Assembly: GCA_032690845.1 (NCBI GenBank)
Contig: CM064424.1
Span: forward strand, 51,039,511-51,103,510
Origin: Eleusine coracana subsp. coracana
Lineage: Eukaryota; Streptophyta; Magnoliopsida; Poales; Poaceae
Length of the DNA: 64,000 bases
Direction: 5' to 3'
Part shown: positions 1 through 9,921 of the stretch, one piece after another
How the letters are laid out: every line of letters begins with the position of its first letter
Numbering within the stretch: position 1 is the stretch's first letter
Translations under genes and position numbers: made by a program
The notes under the pieces: generated by a model
Databases searched by the model: none
Told to the model about the DNA's origin: nothing
The model's input: only the letters and a program-made list of their open reading frames with translations

Positions 1-1360
1 CTTGTGTGCTAAGGACACGTTGAACAATAATGTTCATGTATCCCGTGGTGTCTCCGCCACTAAGGACGAGGTCACTGCTAGGGGCAGCGACGTCCTCCTC
101 CTCATCCTCCACATCGGAGGTGCTCATGTAACCACCATCCTCTGTCGCCACATATGCCCGCCTACTTGGACAATCTTTCTGCACATGACCTAGTCCATGG
201 CAGCGGTGGCACTGAATCCCTGTAGTGCGCCATATCGAAGCAACAGAGGAGGCACTACTAGCTGGTACCTGCACAGAAAGTTTACCTGAGCGCGTAGAAG
301 GTGCAGGGGCTGATCTTGGGGCTGCAGAAACAACACTGGTTCCCTTGGTAGCTGCTGGTGGGGGCGGCCGAAAAGATGGCCTAGGCAGCCCCGAAGTCCC
401 CGTCGAGCGTGGGGGGTATGAGTTCCTTGACTTCCTGTACTCCTCAAAAGCCTGGAAAAGTCCCTGTGATTCTTTCTCTACAAGCATAGCATACTGGAAA
501 CACTGGGTGAGGGTATAATATTTTTTATAATCAAGGATGTCCTGAATTTCTTTTCTTAAACCAGAATAAAAGCGACAAATCTGATCCTCTACTTTTTTAA
601 CTACAGCACAACGAATCAAACCCTTCCGAAGCTCACTAAAGTACTCCTGAACAGTTTTATCTCCTTGTTCTAAACGCTGCAGTTTATTACGAATCTCTCT
701 ATAAAAAGAAGGGGGAACAAAACGATCACGCATTGCTACCTTAAGTTCTTCCCAACTAGTAGGCAAAGTCCTTAAACTCACTAGTAGCTTGTCAACTCTA
801 TGTTGTTCAGGAACAAGGTGGGCATTAAATTTTTGTTCTACAGTCATCTCCCAATCAAGATAAACATCACCATCATACTGACCCAAAAACGAAGGAATTG
901 AAAACTTAATTTTAGCATACGGGTCATCTGGAGCATAGTTACCGTGTGGACGACGATTGTAGTTATGGAAACCACCCATACCTTGAGTATTATGTTGCAA
1001 ACGACATCGTAGTCGTGCGGTCCTTGTAGCTGACCTATCCACGGTGCCATCAGCCTTATACACTGTGTCTTCGTCATGGATGTCTTCAATGTCGTTGTTG
1101 TTGTTATTGGTGTTCGTATTGTTGGTTTTAGGAGCGGTATCCAACGCGACAACCTGATCGGTTAACTTAGAGACCCGCTTCTCTAACCGCTCTATGCTTT
1201 CTCCAATGTGAAGCTTGCTGACCGCATCAGTAATGGCTCTGGTGATCGTCTCTACCAAATCACTCTGAGCAGCCTGCAAAGCCTTCTGGAGCTGCTCTTG
1301 GCTCACGCACTCAGAAAATTGTGAGGGTGAAGCCATCTCTCCATCATCACTTCCTGCCAT
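1..1360 (-). CDS. gag: Gag polyprotein of G1, N-terminal 453 codons, open to the window edge
   Basis: Structural capsid/nucleocapsid protein that packages element RNA in cytoplasmic particles. I read the frame codon by codon from the ATG at 1360-1358 to the edge and found no stop. A second in-frame ATG lies at 1336-1334. After a polar, Asn-rich N-terminal part, the Retrotrans_gag core spans about residues 165-275, including W170 and the WEELKVAMRDRF segment. A CCHC zinc knuckle follows with C384, C387, H392 and C397 (plus-strand 211-170), then an acidic tail. The frame stops short of the protease, which would lie to the left. It is the only gypsy coding frame here without a visible lesion, so G1 may be the youngest insertion of its family in the window. 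The codon order and the knuckle make the call firm. Confidence 0.9.
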   Translation of the reverse strand, partial: MAGSDDGEMASPSQFSECVSQEQLQKALQAAQSDLVETITRAITDAVSKLHIGESIERLEKRVSKLTDQVVALDTAPKTNNTNTNNNNNDIEDIHDEDTVYKADGTVDRSATRTARLRCRLQHNTQGMGGFHNYNRRPHGNYAPDDPYAKIKFSIPSFLGQYDGDVYLDWEMTVEQKFNAHLVPEQHRVDKLLVSLRTLPTSWEELKVAMRDRFVPPSFYREIRNKLQRLEQGDKTVQEYFSELRKGLIRCAVVKKVEDQICRFYSGLRKEIQDILDYKKYYTLTQCFQYAMLVEKESQGLFQAFEEYRKSRNSYPPRSTGTSGLPRPSFRPPPPAATKGTSVVSAAPRSAPAPSTRSGKLSVQVPASSASSVASIWRTTGIQCHRCHGLGHVQKDCPSRRAYVATEDGGYMSTSDVEDEEEDVAAPSSDLVLSGGDTTGYMNIIVQRVLSTQ

Positions 1361-2572
1361 CACAAACACCAAAACAGGAAACAAACAGTAAAGGTTATCC
1401 CTACAAAACAGCTAAGCAGTGGTGCCTCTCAACACAGCAAAAGGAGACTCCTTACAAAGCTCTTACAAAGTTCTGAAAAGCAAAGCAAAGGATACCAGAG
1501 AGATGTGTTCCATGATTGCAAGGGTCACAAAATAACCTGTGTGCTGTCCATAAGAAATATGTAGAGCTAGGAAGGCCAAAATATATATATGTGAGTGGTA
1601 CACAAATCAAAAACAGATAGTAAAGCTGAATAAGTGCCCAAGTAACTTGTCCGTAGTTGCTGGTCTAAGTATGTCCTAGAACAGTAGTGATAGCAAAGAA
1701 AAAACAAGGAGACAAAGGCACAACAGGCGATAACAGGGGGCTAAGTGCAAAACAGCCAAATCCAGAAATTTCAGGGTGCTAGATGTAGCACTAGTAGAAA
1801 TCCCAAATTTCTTTTTTTTTTGATTTTATTTTTGGTATTTTTCTCCAACACACTAACAATGGAGGAGAATCCACAAAAAATTTCAGCTCAAACAGAGGTA
1901 GGATGTGGCCTACATAAAATCTTGAAGTTGCAGAAAACATCGGGTTTGAACTTAAATCAATTTTTTCTTTATCTTCCCGATTGTTTTTGAATTTTTTGAC
2001 AAGGGCACACAGGGCATGGCCTAGTGTGCGTATGCTCAACTTTGAGTCAAGAATCTCCTGTAAAAATTTCAGTCAAAACGGACAACCGAGCAAAAAGTTA
2101 TGCCCGTTTTACCGAAGGGGGGGTCGGAGTCGGTTTTCCAGAAACCCGAGTCGGTTTAGAGGTCGAGTTTGGATTCGGGTAAGATTTTTTTTGCGGCGTG
2201 GATGCAGCGGAAAGTGGAATTTGTGGGGATTGGTCTAAGGTGTTTGAGGTGGGATTAGGGTGGGATTAGGGTGGGTGTATCGGTCAATCAACCCTAGCAC
2301 ACAAAGCCGATAGAACAGAGGATGGTGAAGGGGATGGCGGCTAGGGTTGCAAGGGAAACACTAATGATGATAAAAATACAAACTAAACCAGCGACTAAAC
2401 AAAAACTAGGACACAAACTCAACACTACAGACTCTGAAATTGAAATATGCAAAGGCTAAACACGTGGTTATGGGCGGAGGGCAAATTTTTTTTTTTGGCT
2501 TTTCTGTGGATGATAGGATGAACACAAAATAAAATTAACTAAGGGTAGTGCGAACCTGACGGTGCACCTGAA
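1361..2572 (-). other. Untranslated leader of G1 between PBS and gag
   Basis: 1.2 kb between the PBS and the gag start. No coding frame of note. Runs of T and A near 1805-1990 alternate with a short G-rich stretch at 2100-2280, where GATTAGGGTGG is repeated. A long leader before gag is usual for this type of element. I see no second element inside it. Confidence 0.6.
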
Positions 2573-2585
2573 GCTCTGATTATCA
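2573..2585 (-). other. Primer binding site of G1, degenerate iMet type
   Basis: Two bases inside the LTR edge the minus strand reads TGATAATCAGAGC, matching the initiator-Met PBS TGGTATCAGAGC with one extra base and one mismatch. Its position next to the LTR supports the reading. Confidence 0.6.
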
Positions 2586-2587
2586 CT

Positions 2588-3509
2588 TGATGTGGACAAG
2601 GGTTCCCGATCTTCTGAAAGGTTCTGGATTCGTTGATTTGGTCGGAGGCGACACACAAATCGATCCGGCTTCAGAACAGCACGTTCTAAACCCCGCAATC
2701 GCAGCACGACGTCTCCTCTGGTTATCAACCGTCCTAAAATGATTGACCTCGCCGAGAAGGCTAATCCCTGCCTACGAATCAAGAACACAAGCAAGAACAA
2801 AGAAGAAGGCAACACAATTGCTGATGTATTATGAATCTCACAAAGTTGGGGTCTCACAAATCGTGATGACGGCGAAACTGTTATGAACAGAATAATCTAA
2901 GCAAAACCCAAACCCTATTGGTGCAGTGGTTGCTGTATATGAAGACCCTAGGGTCGTACAAGACCCTCTGGACGCACCCCTAATTGGACTCAACTAGATA
3001 CAAAGCCCAAAGGCAAAAAACAGGCGACGCAGCACCGAAACAGATTCTGGACCCTCTCTTGTTTCGATGATTCCCGATGACTCTGGATGAATTTTGATAT
3101 GAGACTGGCGGCATTCGAAAGGTCTTCTTTTTATCTTTCCGTGCATATGTAGAACGTCCAAATCCGAGTCCGTATACGTCCTGGGCATCCGTTTTAGTGC
3201 AGACTGGTCCTGAACCCCAAAATGGACTCGAAGTCGATTTTTGTTGGGCCTCCACCTTGGCTTCCACGTCCTTGCTGGTCCTCCACATCTCCAAGTCCTT
3301 CTCCTATCATCTCCTGGTCCTCTTCATGGTTCCTAATTATAATATAATCATTAGGTAGTAAACCATTCTCAAAAGTGACATATAATGAAGAACGTAGGAA
3401 CGAGCTCACCTCTAAATTTAGTTGTCGTGCACGAGCTCTAGTCATTAGACCTTGCAAGTCCAAAATTGGAGGAGTGTTGCATGTATCCTTAGGAGTGATG
3501 TCCTCATCA
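2588..3509 (-). repeat. 5' LTR of G1 (922 bp)
   Basis: On the plus strand it starts TGATGTGGAC and ends GTCCTCATCA. The same sequence recurs at 3759-4680 (G2), 8671-8951 (fragment in G2) and 60534-61454 (G3). On the minus strand the first third is an open frame of about 105 codons ending at 3194, containing a GPMTRARA-like segment (GLMTRARA in this copy). This is the extension of the pol reading frame that the family carries in its LTR. The right edge abuts copia RT sequence. Confidence 0.9.
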
Positions 3510-3758
3510 AAATGGATGTGAAGAGTGCCTTATTGAATGGGGAGATCAATGAAAAAGTCTATGTGGAACAACCTCCAGGGTTTGAGGACCCCAAGTGTCC
3601 TAGACATGTGTATAAGTTGAAGAAAGCTCTCGATAGCCTCACACAAGCTCCAAGGGCATGGTACGAACACTTGAGAAACTTGCTACTCAAGAATGGATTC
3701 ACCATTGGAAGCATTGATAGCACCTCGTTCACAAGGCATGTTTGGAAGGATCTCTTTG
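3510..3758 (+). pseudogene. pol: Copia RT fragment of C1 between G1 and G2
   Basis: Encodes the RT stretch beginning MDVKSALLNGEI and running to the residues just before the YMDD box. It is cut on the left by G1 and on the right by G2. Removing G2 and one CTTTG copy rejoins it in frame to 8957 onward. The usually conserved ALYGLKQAPRA segment is altered here to ALDSLTQAPRA, so this copy has decayed. Reverse transcription is the role of the intact enzyme. Confidence 0.9.
3754..3758. repeat. TSD CTTTG, left copy, of G2
   Basis: CTTTG precedes the LTR at 3759 and recurs at 8952-8956 right after the other end of G2, so both outer edges of G2 are original. Confidence 0.9.
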
Positions 3759-4680
3759 TGATGTGGACAAGGGTTCCCGATCTTCCGAAAGGTTCTGGAT
3801 ACGTTGATTTGGTCGGAGGCGACACACAAATCGATCCGGCTTCAGAACAGCACGTTCTAAACCCCACAATGGCAGCACGACGTCTCCTCTGATTATCAAC
3901 CGTCCTAAAACGATTGACCTCATTGAGAAGGCTAATCCCTGCCTACGAATCAAGAACACAAGCAAGAACAAAGAAGAATGCAACACAATTGCAGATGTAT
4001 TATGAATCTCACGAAGTTGGGGTCTCACAAACCGTGATGACGGCAAAACTGTTATGAACAGAATAATCTAAGCAAAACCTGAAACCTAATGGTGTGACAA
4101 CAGCTGTATATGAAGACCCTAGGGTCGTGCAAGACCCTCTGGATGCGCCCATAATTGGACTCAACTAGATACAAAGCCCAAAGGCCAAAAACAGGTGACA
4201 CAGCACCGAAACAGATTCTGGACCCTCTCTTGTTTCGATGATTCCTGATGACTCCGGAAGATTTTTGATATGAGACCGGTGGCATTGAAAAGGTCTTCTT
4301 CTTATCTTTCCCTGCATATGTAGAACGTCCACATCCGAGTCCGTATGCGTCCTGAGCCTCCGTTTTAGTGCATACTGGTCCTGAGCCCCGAAACACACTC
4401 AAAGTCGGTTCTGGTTGGGCCTCCACCTTGGCTTCCACGTTCTTGCTGGTCCTCCACGTCTCCAAGTCCTTCGCCCATCATCTCCTGGTCCTCTCCATGG
4501 TTTCTAATTATAATATAATCATTAGGTAGCAAACCATTCTCAAAAGTGACATATAATGAAGAACGTAGGAACGAGCTCACCTATAAATTTAGTCGTCGTG
4601 CACAAGCTCTAGTCATTGGACCTTGCAAGTTCAGAATTGGAGGAGTGTTGCATGTATTCTTAGGAGTGATGTCCTCATCA
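3759..4680 (-). repeat. 3' LTR of G2 (922 bp)
   Basis: Homologous over its full length to the G1 LTR. The coding part of this LTR has a stop: TAG at 4583-4581 where the other copies read a Glu codon. It is bounded by the CTTTG TSD on the left and the PPT on the right. Confidence 0.92.
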
Positions 4681-4692
4681 TCCTCCCCTCTT
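4681..4692 (-). other. Polypurine tract of G2
   Basis: The minus strand reads AAGAGGGGAGGA immediately before the LTR start TGATGAGG. It primes plus-strand DNA synthesis. It also lies inside the pol frame. The frame used by the other LTR copies is entered only with one more G in the tract, so this copy is shifted here. Confidence 0.8.
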
Positions 4693-5803
4693 GAAGTGGA
4701 GTTGTCCTCGACTCAAGCTCATTCTCTTCTCCCAAGTATGGTTTCAAATCTGAATTGTTAAAAGTAGGACTAACCCCGAACTCGGGAGGCAACTCAAGTT
4801 TGTATGAATTAGCATTAATCTTCTCAATTATTTTGAAAGGACCATCAGTTCTAGGCATTAGTTTAGACTTTCTCAAATCTGGAAATCTATCCTTTCTCAA
4901 GTGTAACCATACTAAATCTCCTACATCAAGTTTGACTTCTTTTCTACCTTTACTACCAGCAATTTTATACTTTTCATTCATCTTTTCAATGCTAAGTCTA
5001 GTGGTCTCATGCATTTTCAAAATAAATTCAGCACGCTCCTTAGCATCAACATGAACTCTCTCATGAATAGGTAGAGAAAGTATATCAAGTGGAGTACGGG
5101 GATCAAAACCATACACTACCTTGAAAGGACTTACCTTGGTAGTAGAATGTGTTGCCCGATTATATGCAAACTCAACATGAGGCAAACATTCTTCCCATTG
5201 CTTCAAATTTTTCTTCAAAATAGCTCTCAACATAGTAACCAAAGTGCGGTTCACCACCACAGTTTGTCCATTAGTTTATGGGTGGCAAGTTGTAGAAAAC
5301 AACAACTTTGTACCTAACTTATTCCAAAGCGTGCGCCAAAAGTGACACAAGAATTTTGCATCATGATCTAAAACAATAGTAGAAGGCATACCATGCAAAC
5401 GTACAATTTCTTTGAAAAAGAGATCAGCAATATAACTAGCATCATCAGTCTTATGACATGGTATAAAGTGTGCCATCTTAGAAAATCTATCCACAACAAC
5501 AAAAATACTATCACTCCCCCTCTTAGTCCTAGGCAGTCCTAAAACAAAGTCCATAGAAATATCCGCCCAAGGAATAGAAGGAACATGAAGTGGCATGTAT
5601 AAACCATGTGGATTCAAGCGAGACTTAGCTTTTTGACATGTAGTGCAGCGAGCAACAAAGCGCTCAACATCTTTCCTCATCCTTGACCAAAAGAAGTGTG
5701 TGGCCAAAATATCCTCCGTCTCTTGGCACCAAAATGACCCATCAATCCACCTCCATGTGCCTCCTGTAACAACAAAAGATGAATGGAACCAACTGGAATG
5801 CAT
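4693..5803 (-). pseudogene. int: Integrase and C-terminal domain of G2 pol
   Basis: Inserts element cDNA into chromosomes. Visible in order: zinc-binding end (CTTCQKAK near 5640), the catalytic core starting at the Asp in ISMDFVLGLP (near 5550), the second Asp in VLDHDAKF (near 5370), then the C-terminal domain with DLKPYLGEENELESRT (near 4720). Lesions: an in-frame TAA at 5278-5276 just before TNGQT, and the catalytic Glu of the usual TEVVN block is Val (TVVVN). The frame then runs into the PPT and LTR. It could not work as an enzyme. Confidence 0.9.
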
Positions 5804-5909
5804 AGGCGGTTAGCTCTAAACAAGAATCCATTAGTCAACACAAATTTGTTCTATGCACGACCTTTTTACAATGCAGCAATACATCCTTAAAATCAACATC
5901 AGTAGCATA

Positions 5910-6575
5910 TTATTCTTTAATTACCTCAAGTCCAAAAATTCTACAATCAAGTTGAGACAATAAAGTATAGCGCCTAGATAAAGCATCAGTGATCACATTA
6001 TCCGTCCCTTTCTTATGTTTAATAATGTAAGGAAAAGACTCAATAAACTCAATCCATTTAGCATGTCTACGGTTCAAATTACATTGAGAACAAATATACT
6101 TAAGTGATTCATGATCAGAATGAATAACAAATTCTTTGGGCAACAAATAATGACGCCACGTCTCTAAACAACGTATAAGTGCATACAATTCCTTATCATA
6201 CGTGGAGTAATTCAAAACAGGCTCAGTAATTTTCTCACTAAAGTATGCAATAGGTTCACTATCTTGCATCAAAACACTACCAATGCCTATACCACTAGCA
6301 TCACATTCAAGCTCAAAAATCTTATCAAAATTAGGTAATTGCAGCAATGGTGTATGTGTAAGTTTATCCTTCAAAGCATCAAAAGACTCATGATGTACCT
6401 TACCCCAATGGAAATCAACGCCCTTCTTTGTCAACTCATGCAAAGGTGCAGCAATGGTGCTGAAATCTTTGACAAAGCAGGAGTAGAAACCTGCAAGACC
6501 AAGAAAACTCCTCACCTGTGTGATAGTTTTTGGTACAGGCCAGCTCTTTATGGCTTCAATCTTCGCCTCATCCAC
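5910..6575 (-). pseudogene. RNase H domain of G2 pol
   Basis: Degrades the RNA of the RNA:DNA hybrid. The frame follows RT after an in-frame TAG and opens with the RT connection segment (SWPVPKTITQVRSFLGLAG). Then come ELECDASGIGIGSVLMQ with the first catalytic Asp, the segment NYSTYDKELYALI with Glu, HSDHESLKYI with Asp, and ITDALSRR at the end. All RNase H landmarks are present. The frame closes at 5910, and integrase resumes in another frame after a damaged linker. Confidence 0.9.
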
Positions 6576-6584
6576 CTCAATTCC

Positions 6585-7049
6585 CTATGGAGTCACAACA
6601 TAGCCAAGAAAAGAGACTCGATCCATGCAAAAGGTGCACTTCTCAAGGTTACCAAATAAACGTGCATCTCGTAAAGCATCAAAAACAGCGTGCAAATGAT
6701 TCATATGTTCATCTATGGATTTGCTATAAATCAAGATATCATCAAAGTAAACTACCACAAATTTGCCAATGAAAGCTCTTAAAACCTCATTCATCAAGCA
6801 CATGAAAGTACTAGGTGCATTAGTTAAACCAAAAGGCATTACTAACCACTCATATAATCCAAATTTGGTTTTGAAAGTTGTTTTCCATTCATCTCTAAGT
6901 TTCATTCTAATTTGATGGTAGCCACTACGCAAATCAATTTTAGTGAAAATTATAGCACCACCTAACTCATCAAGCATGTCATCTAGCCTAGGAATAGGAT
7001 GACGATACCTAATAGTAATATTATTAATGGCTCTACAATCTACACACAT
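6585..7049 (-). pseudogene. Reverse transcriptase domain of G2 pol
   Basis: Contains MCVDCRAINN, KIDLRSGYHQIRM, YEWLVMPFGLTNAPSTF and the active-site box VVYFDDILIYS with both Asp residues, then CTFC and FLGYVVTP. It ends at a TAG where the family reads Gln before GIEVDEAK. Upstream (7050-7290) the usual linker to protease is recognisable but holds three in-frame stops. The RT core itself has kept its catalytic box. Confidence 0.92.
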
Positions 7050-7989
7050 ACGTCAAGTACCATCTTACTTAGGAACCAAAAGTACAGGAACAGCACAAGG
7101 ACTAAGTGATTGACGAACATACCCACGATCCAAAAGGTCTTGAACTTGTCGTTGTATCTACTTAGTCTCCTCAGGGTTGGTCCTATAAGCAGCACGGTTT
7201 GGCAAAGTAGCACCCGGAATCAAATCAATTTGATGCTCAATCCCTCTCAAAGGTGGCAATCCCGAGGGTATCTCAGCTGGAAAAACATCCTCATACTCCT
7301 GCAATATCATCAAGCGAAAATAAAGCTTCTTTGCATATCAAAGCATAGCAAATATCATCATTATCAGAAATTTCAGCAAGCTCAGATTTTGTTGCAAGAC
7401 ATGAACGACCTTGTAATTTAATTCCAGCACCCTTAGAACTTGAAGAATCATTAACATTACTAGGTGTAGAATTAGAATTAACAGGTTGTTGAATTTTAGG
7501 ACCTTTATTTTTCAAACTAGCAGCTCTTTCTAAATCAGCTTGTACAATTTCAGCAGGGATCATTGGTAACAAAGTAATTTTAGTTCCTTTATGCATAAAA
7601 GTGTACTTATTACTTCTACCATGGTGTACAGCATTATTATCAAATTCCCAAGGTCTACCCAATAAAAGTGAACATGCTTGCATGGCTACGACATCACAAT
7701 TAATAGAATCCACATAAGAACCAATGGAAAAAGGAACTCTACAAGTTTGTATTACCTTATCTTTTCCAGAGTCGTTTAACCACTGAATGTAGTACGGATG
7801 TGGATGTGGGCGTGTGGTTAAAGCAAGCTTGTTGACCACATCAGAACTCACCATGTTATTGCAGCTCCCTCCATCAATGATGACATGCGCTCGGTGGTTC
7901 TTGATGACGAAGAAAATCTGGAACAAGTTGTGGCGCTGCATCGTCTCGAGCTGATGAAGGAGTAAGGACAAGGAGAAATCAATAATCAA
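7050..7989 (-). pseudogene. Protease and protease-RT linker of G2 pol
   Basis: The aspartic protease that cuts Gag-Pol. The frame 7989-7291 contains HVIIDGGSCNNMVSSDVV, with the active Asp in DGG, then PYYIQWLNDSGK and ACSLLLGRPWEFD. A frameshift near 7291 leads into a linker (EYEDVFPAEIPSGLPPLRG) carrying stops at positions where the family has Glu, Lys and Trp. The first 20 codons, before QRHNLF, no longer look like gag and mark the junction with the copia fragment. Confidence 0.88.
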
Positions 7990-8670
7990 GGATCATTCAT
8001 ATGACTTGATCATTGGGAGTCCATCTCAAGGACTGAGGACAATGAGAAATCAATACAAGCCTAACTATGTGAATGAAGATGATGAGGAGGCGAATGTTGC
8101 TATTGAGAACTTCTCTTTTGTCTCCATGATTGAACCTACAACAATTGAAGAAGCTATGAATGATCACAAGTGGGTTATTGCCATGCAAGAAGAATTGAAC
8201 AATTTCCAAAGGTGCAAAGTTTGGAAGTTGGTTGAAAGACCCAAGAATCATAATGTGGTTGGCACCATGTGGGTCTTCAAGAACAAACAAGATGAGAAAG
8301 GAGCCATTGTCAAGAACAAGGCTCGCCTAGTGGCAAAAGGATATTCTCAAGTAGCGGGCATTGACTTTGAAGAAACATTTGCTACCGTGGCTCGTCTTGA
8401 GGCAATTCGGATCTTGCTTGCTTATGCTTCACACAATGGTTTCAAGCTCTATCAAATGGATGTGAAGAGTGCCTTCTTAAATGGGGAGATCAATGAGAAA
8501 GTCTATGTGGAACAACCTCCGGGGTTTGAGGACCCCAAGTGTCTTAGACATGTGTACAAATTGAAGAAAGCTCTCTATGGCCTCAAGCAAGCTCCAAGGG
8601 CATGGTACGAACACTTGAGAAACTTGGCATGGTTTGAGGACCCCAAGTGTCTTAGACATGTGTACAAATT
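7985..8670 (+). pseudogene. Copia RT fragment (C3) embedded in G2
   Basis: Plus-strand frame from about 7987: the integrase-RT linker (LIIGSPSQGLRT), then RT (EAMNDHKWVIAMQEELN, KARLVAKGYSQV, MDVKSAFLNGEI, LYGLKQAPRAWYEHL). It overlaps in content with the C1 piece at 3510-3758 and belongs to the same family, but is better preserved. It ends in a 40-bp direct duplication of its own sequence (8523-8562 = 8631-8670) directly fused to G-family LTR. The left boundary is approximate. Confidence 0.85.
8523..8670. repeat. 40-bp direct duplication at the copia/LTR junction
   Basis: Bases 8523-8562 recur unchanged at 8631-8670, after a 4-base filler GCAT. The second copy abuts the truncated LTR. The pattern fits template switching during repair or reverse transcription. 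Confidence 0.85.
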
Positions 8671-8951
8671 CGAAGTCGGTTTTGGTTGGGCCTCCACCTT
8701 GGCTTCCACGTCCTTGCTGGTCCTCCACGTCTGCAAGTCCTTCTCCCATCATCTCCTGGTCCTCTCCATGGTTCCTAATTATAATATAATCATTAGGTAG
8801 CAAACCATTCTCAAAAGTGGCATATAATAAAGAACATAGGAACGAGCTCACCTCTAAATTTAGTCGTCGTGCATGAGCTCTAGTCATTGGACCTTGCAAG
8901 TCTAGAATTGGAGGAGTGTTACATGTATTCTTAGGAATGATGTCCTCATCA
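8671..8951 (-). repeat. Residual 5' LTR of G2 (281 bp)
   Basis: Corresponds to the last 281 bp (plus-strand right end) of the 922-bp LTR, starting at CGAAGTCGG and ending CTCATCA. The LTR coding frame is open throughout this fragment on the minus strand. Confidence 0.9.
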
Positions 8952-9921
8952 CTTTGTGTGCCAAATCTATATGGATGATATCGTATATGGGTCAACTAAT
9001 GAGAAGTTCAATGAGGAGTTCCGGGAAATGATGGCAAGCGAATTTCAAATGTCTATGATTGGAGAACTTCATGTGTTCCTTGGCTTTCAAGTGAAACAAT
9101 TAAGGGAAGGGAACTTCATCTACCAAGAAAACTACACCAAGGATCTTCTCAAAAGATTCAACATGGAAAATAGCAAGCCTTTGCGCACTCCTATGGCAAC
9201 TAGCAAACCCTTGGACATGGATGAGAAGGGAAAACCCATGAACCCTAAGCTCTATAGGTCTATGATTGGCTCCTTGCTCTATCTCACCGCTTCAAGACCG
9301 GACATCATGTTTAGTGTGTGCTTATGTGCACGCTATAAAGCAAATCCAAAGGAATCTCACTTGAAGGCAGTGAAGAAAATTCTTAGATACCTCAAGTACA
9401 CACCTACTATGGGGTTATGGTACCCTAGAGGAACAAGCTTTGAGCTACTTGGTTATTCGTATTCGGACTTTGCGGGTTGCAAAGTGAAAAGATAGAGTAC
9501 ATCGGGAGGTTGCCAATTTCTTGGAAGATCTCTAGTATCTTGGAGCTCAAAGAAGCAAAACTCGATGGCTCTATCTACCGCCGAAGCAGAATATATGGCG
9601 GCGGGGGCTTGTTGTGCACAACTTCTCTACATGAGGCAAACCCTCTTAGACTATGGTCTCAACTTCACTCAAATGCCACTCTATTGTGATAGTAAAGCGG
9701 CAATCAAGATGGCTCTTAAAACTGGAGATCATGGTCATGCAAAACACATTCAAGTGAAGCACCACTTCATTCATGATCATGTTGAGAAGAAGGACATTGA
9801 CTTGGTGCATGTGCGTACTCATGAACAATTGGTGGATATCTACACCAAGCCACTTGATGAGAAGAACATCAACAAGCTAAGGGGAGAACTCAATGTTCTC
9901 GACCTCTCCAACTTCACTTGA
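8952..9921 (+). pseudogene. pol: RT C-terminus and RNase H of C1
   Basis: Begins in the TSD and continues the RT with the YMDDIVYGS box (8968-8994; both catalytic Asp present), GELHVFLGFQVKQL, then SLLYLTASRPDI and the RNase H segment SKKQNSMALSTAEAEYMAA. The natural stop is at 9919-9921. One lesion is visible apart from the G2 insertion: TAG at 9493-9495 where the family reads Lys in the RKSTS motif; the frame continues unchanged on either side. Confidence 0.92.

Larger units (their letters stand above)
1..3509 (-). mobile_element. G1: Ty3/gypsy element (CRM-like chromovirus), 5' part
   Basis: Read on the minus strand this is a 5' LTR (3509-2588), a degenerate initiator-Met PBS, a 1.2 kb leader and an open gag frame that leaves the window at position 1. 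The LTR family is shared with G2 and G3. LTR ends of the type TGATGA..CATCA, an iMet-type PBS and a pol frame running into the LTR fit the CRM lineage; this is an inference, since the pol of G1 is outside the window. It is inserted in the RT of copia element C1, whose sequence resumes at 3510. The second TSD copy lies beyond the left edge. Confidence 0.85.
3759..8951 (-). mobile_element. G2: Ty3/gypsy element (CRM-like), chimeric, with TSD
   Basis: Minus-strand order: residual 5' LTR (8951-8671), a copia fragment in opposite orientation (about 8670-7985), gypsy protease, RT, RNase H and integrase (7989-4693), PPT, and a full 3' LTR (4680-3759). The gag and about 640 bp of the 5' LTR are gone. 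CTTTG duplications flank the whole, so it entered the C1 RT as one insertion. The rearrangement either preceded insertion or happened inside it afterwards. Confidence 0.85.

Noticed and set aside
2240..2280. GATTAGGG repeats resembling telomere sequence
   Set aside because: Only two to three units of a GTGGGATTAGG type inside the G1 leader; no TTTAGGG array.
3559..3867. ORFs joining copia RT to LTR sequence
   Set aside because: Chance read-through across the C1/G2 junction; similar antisense and junction frames occur at 3729-4046 and 60510-60803.
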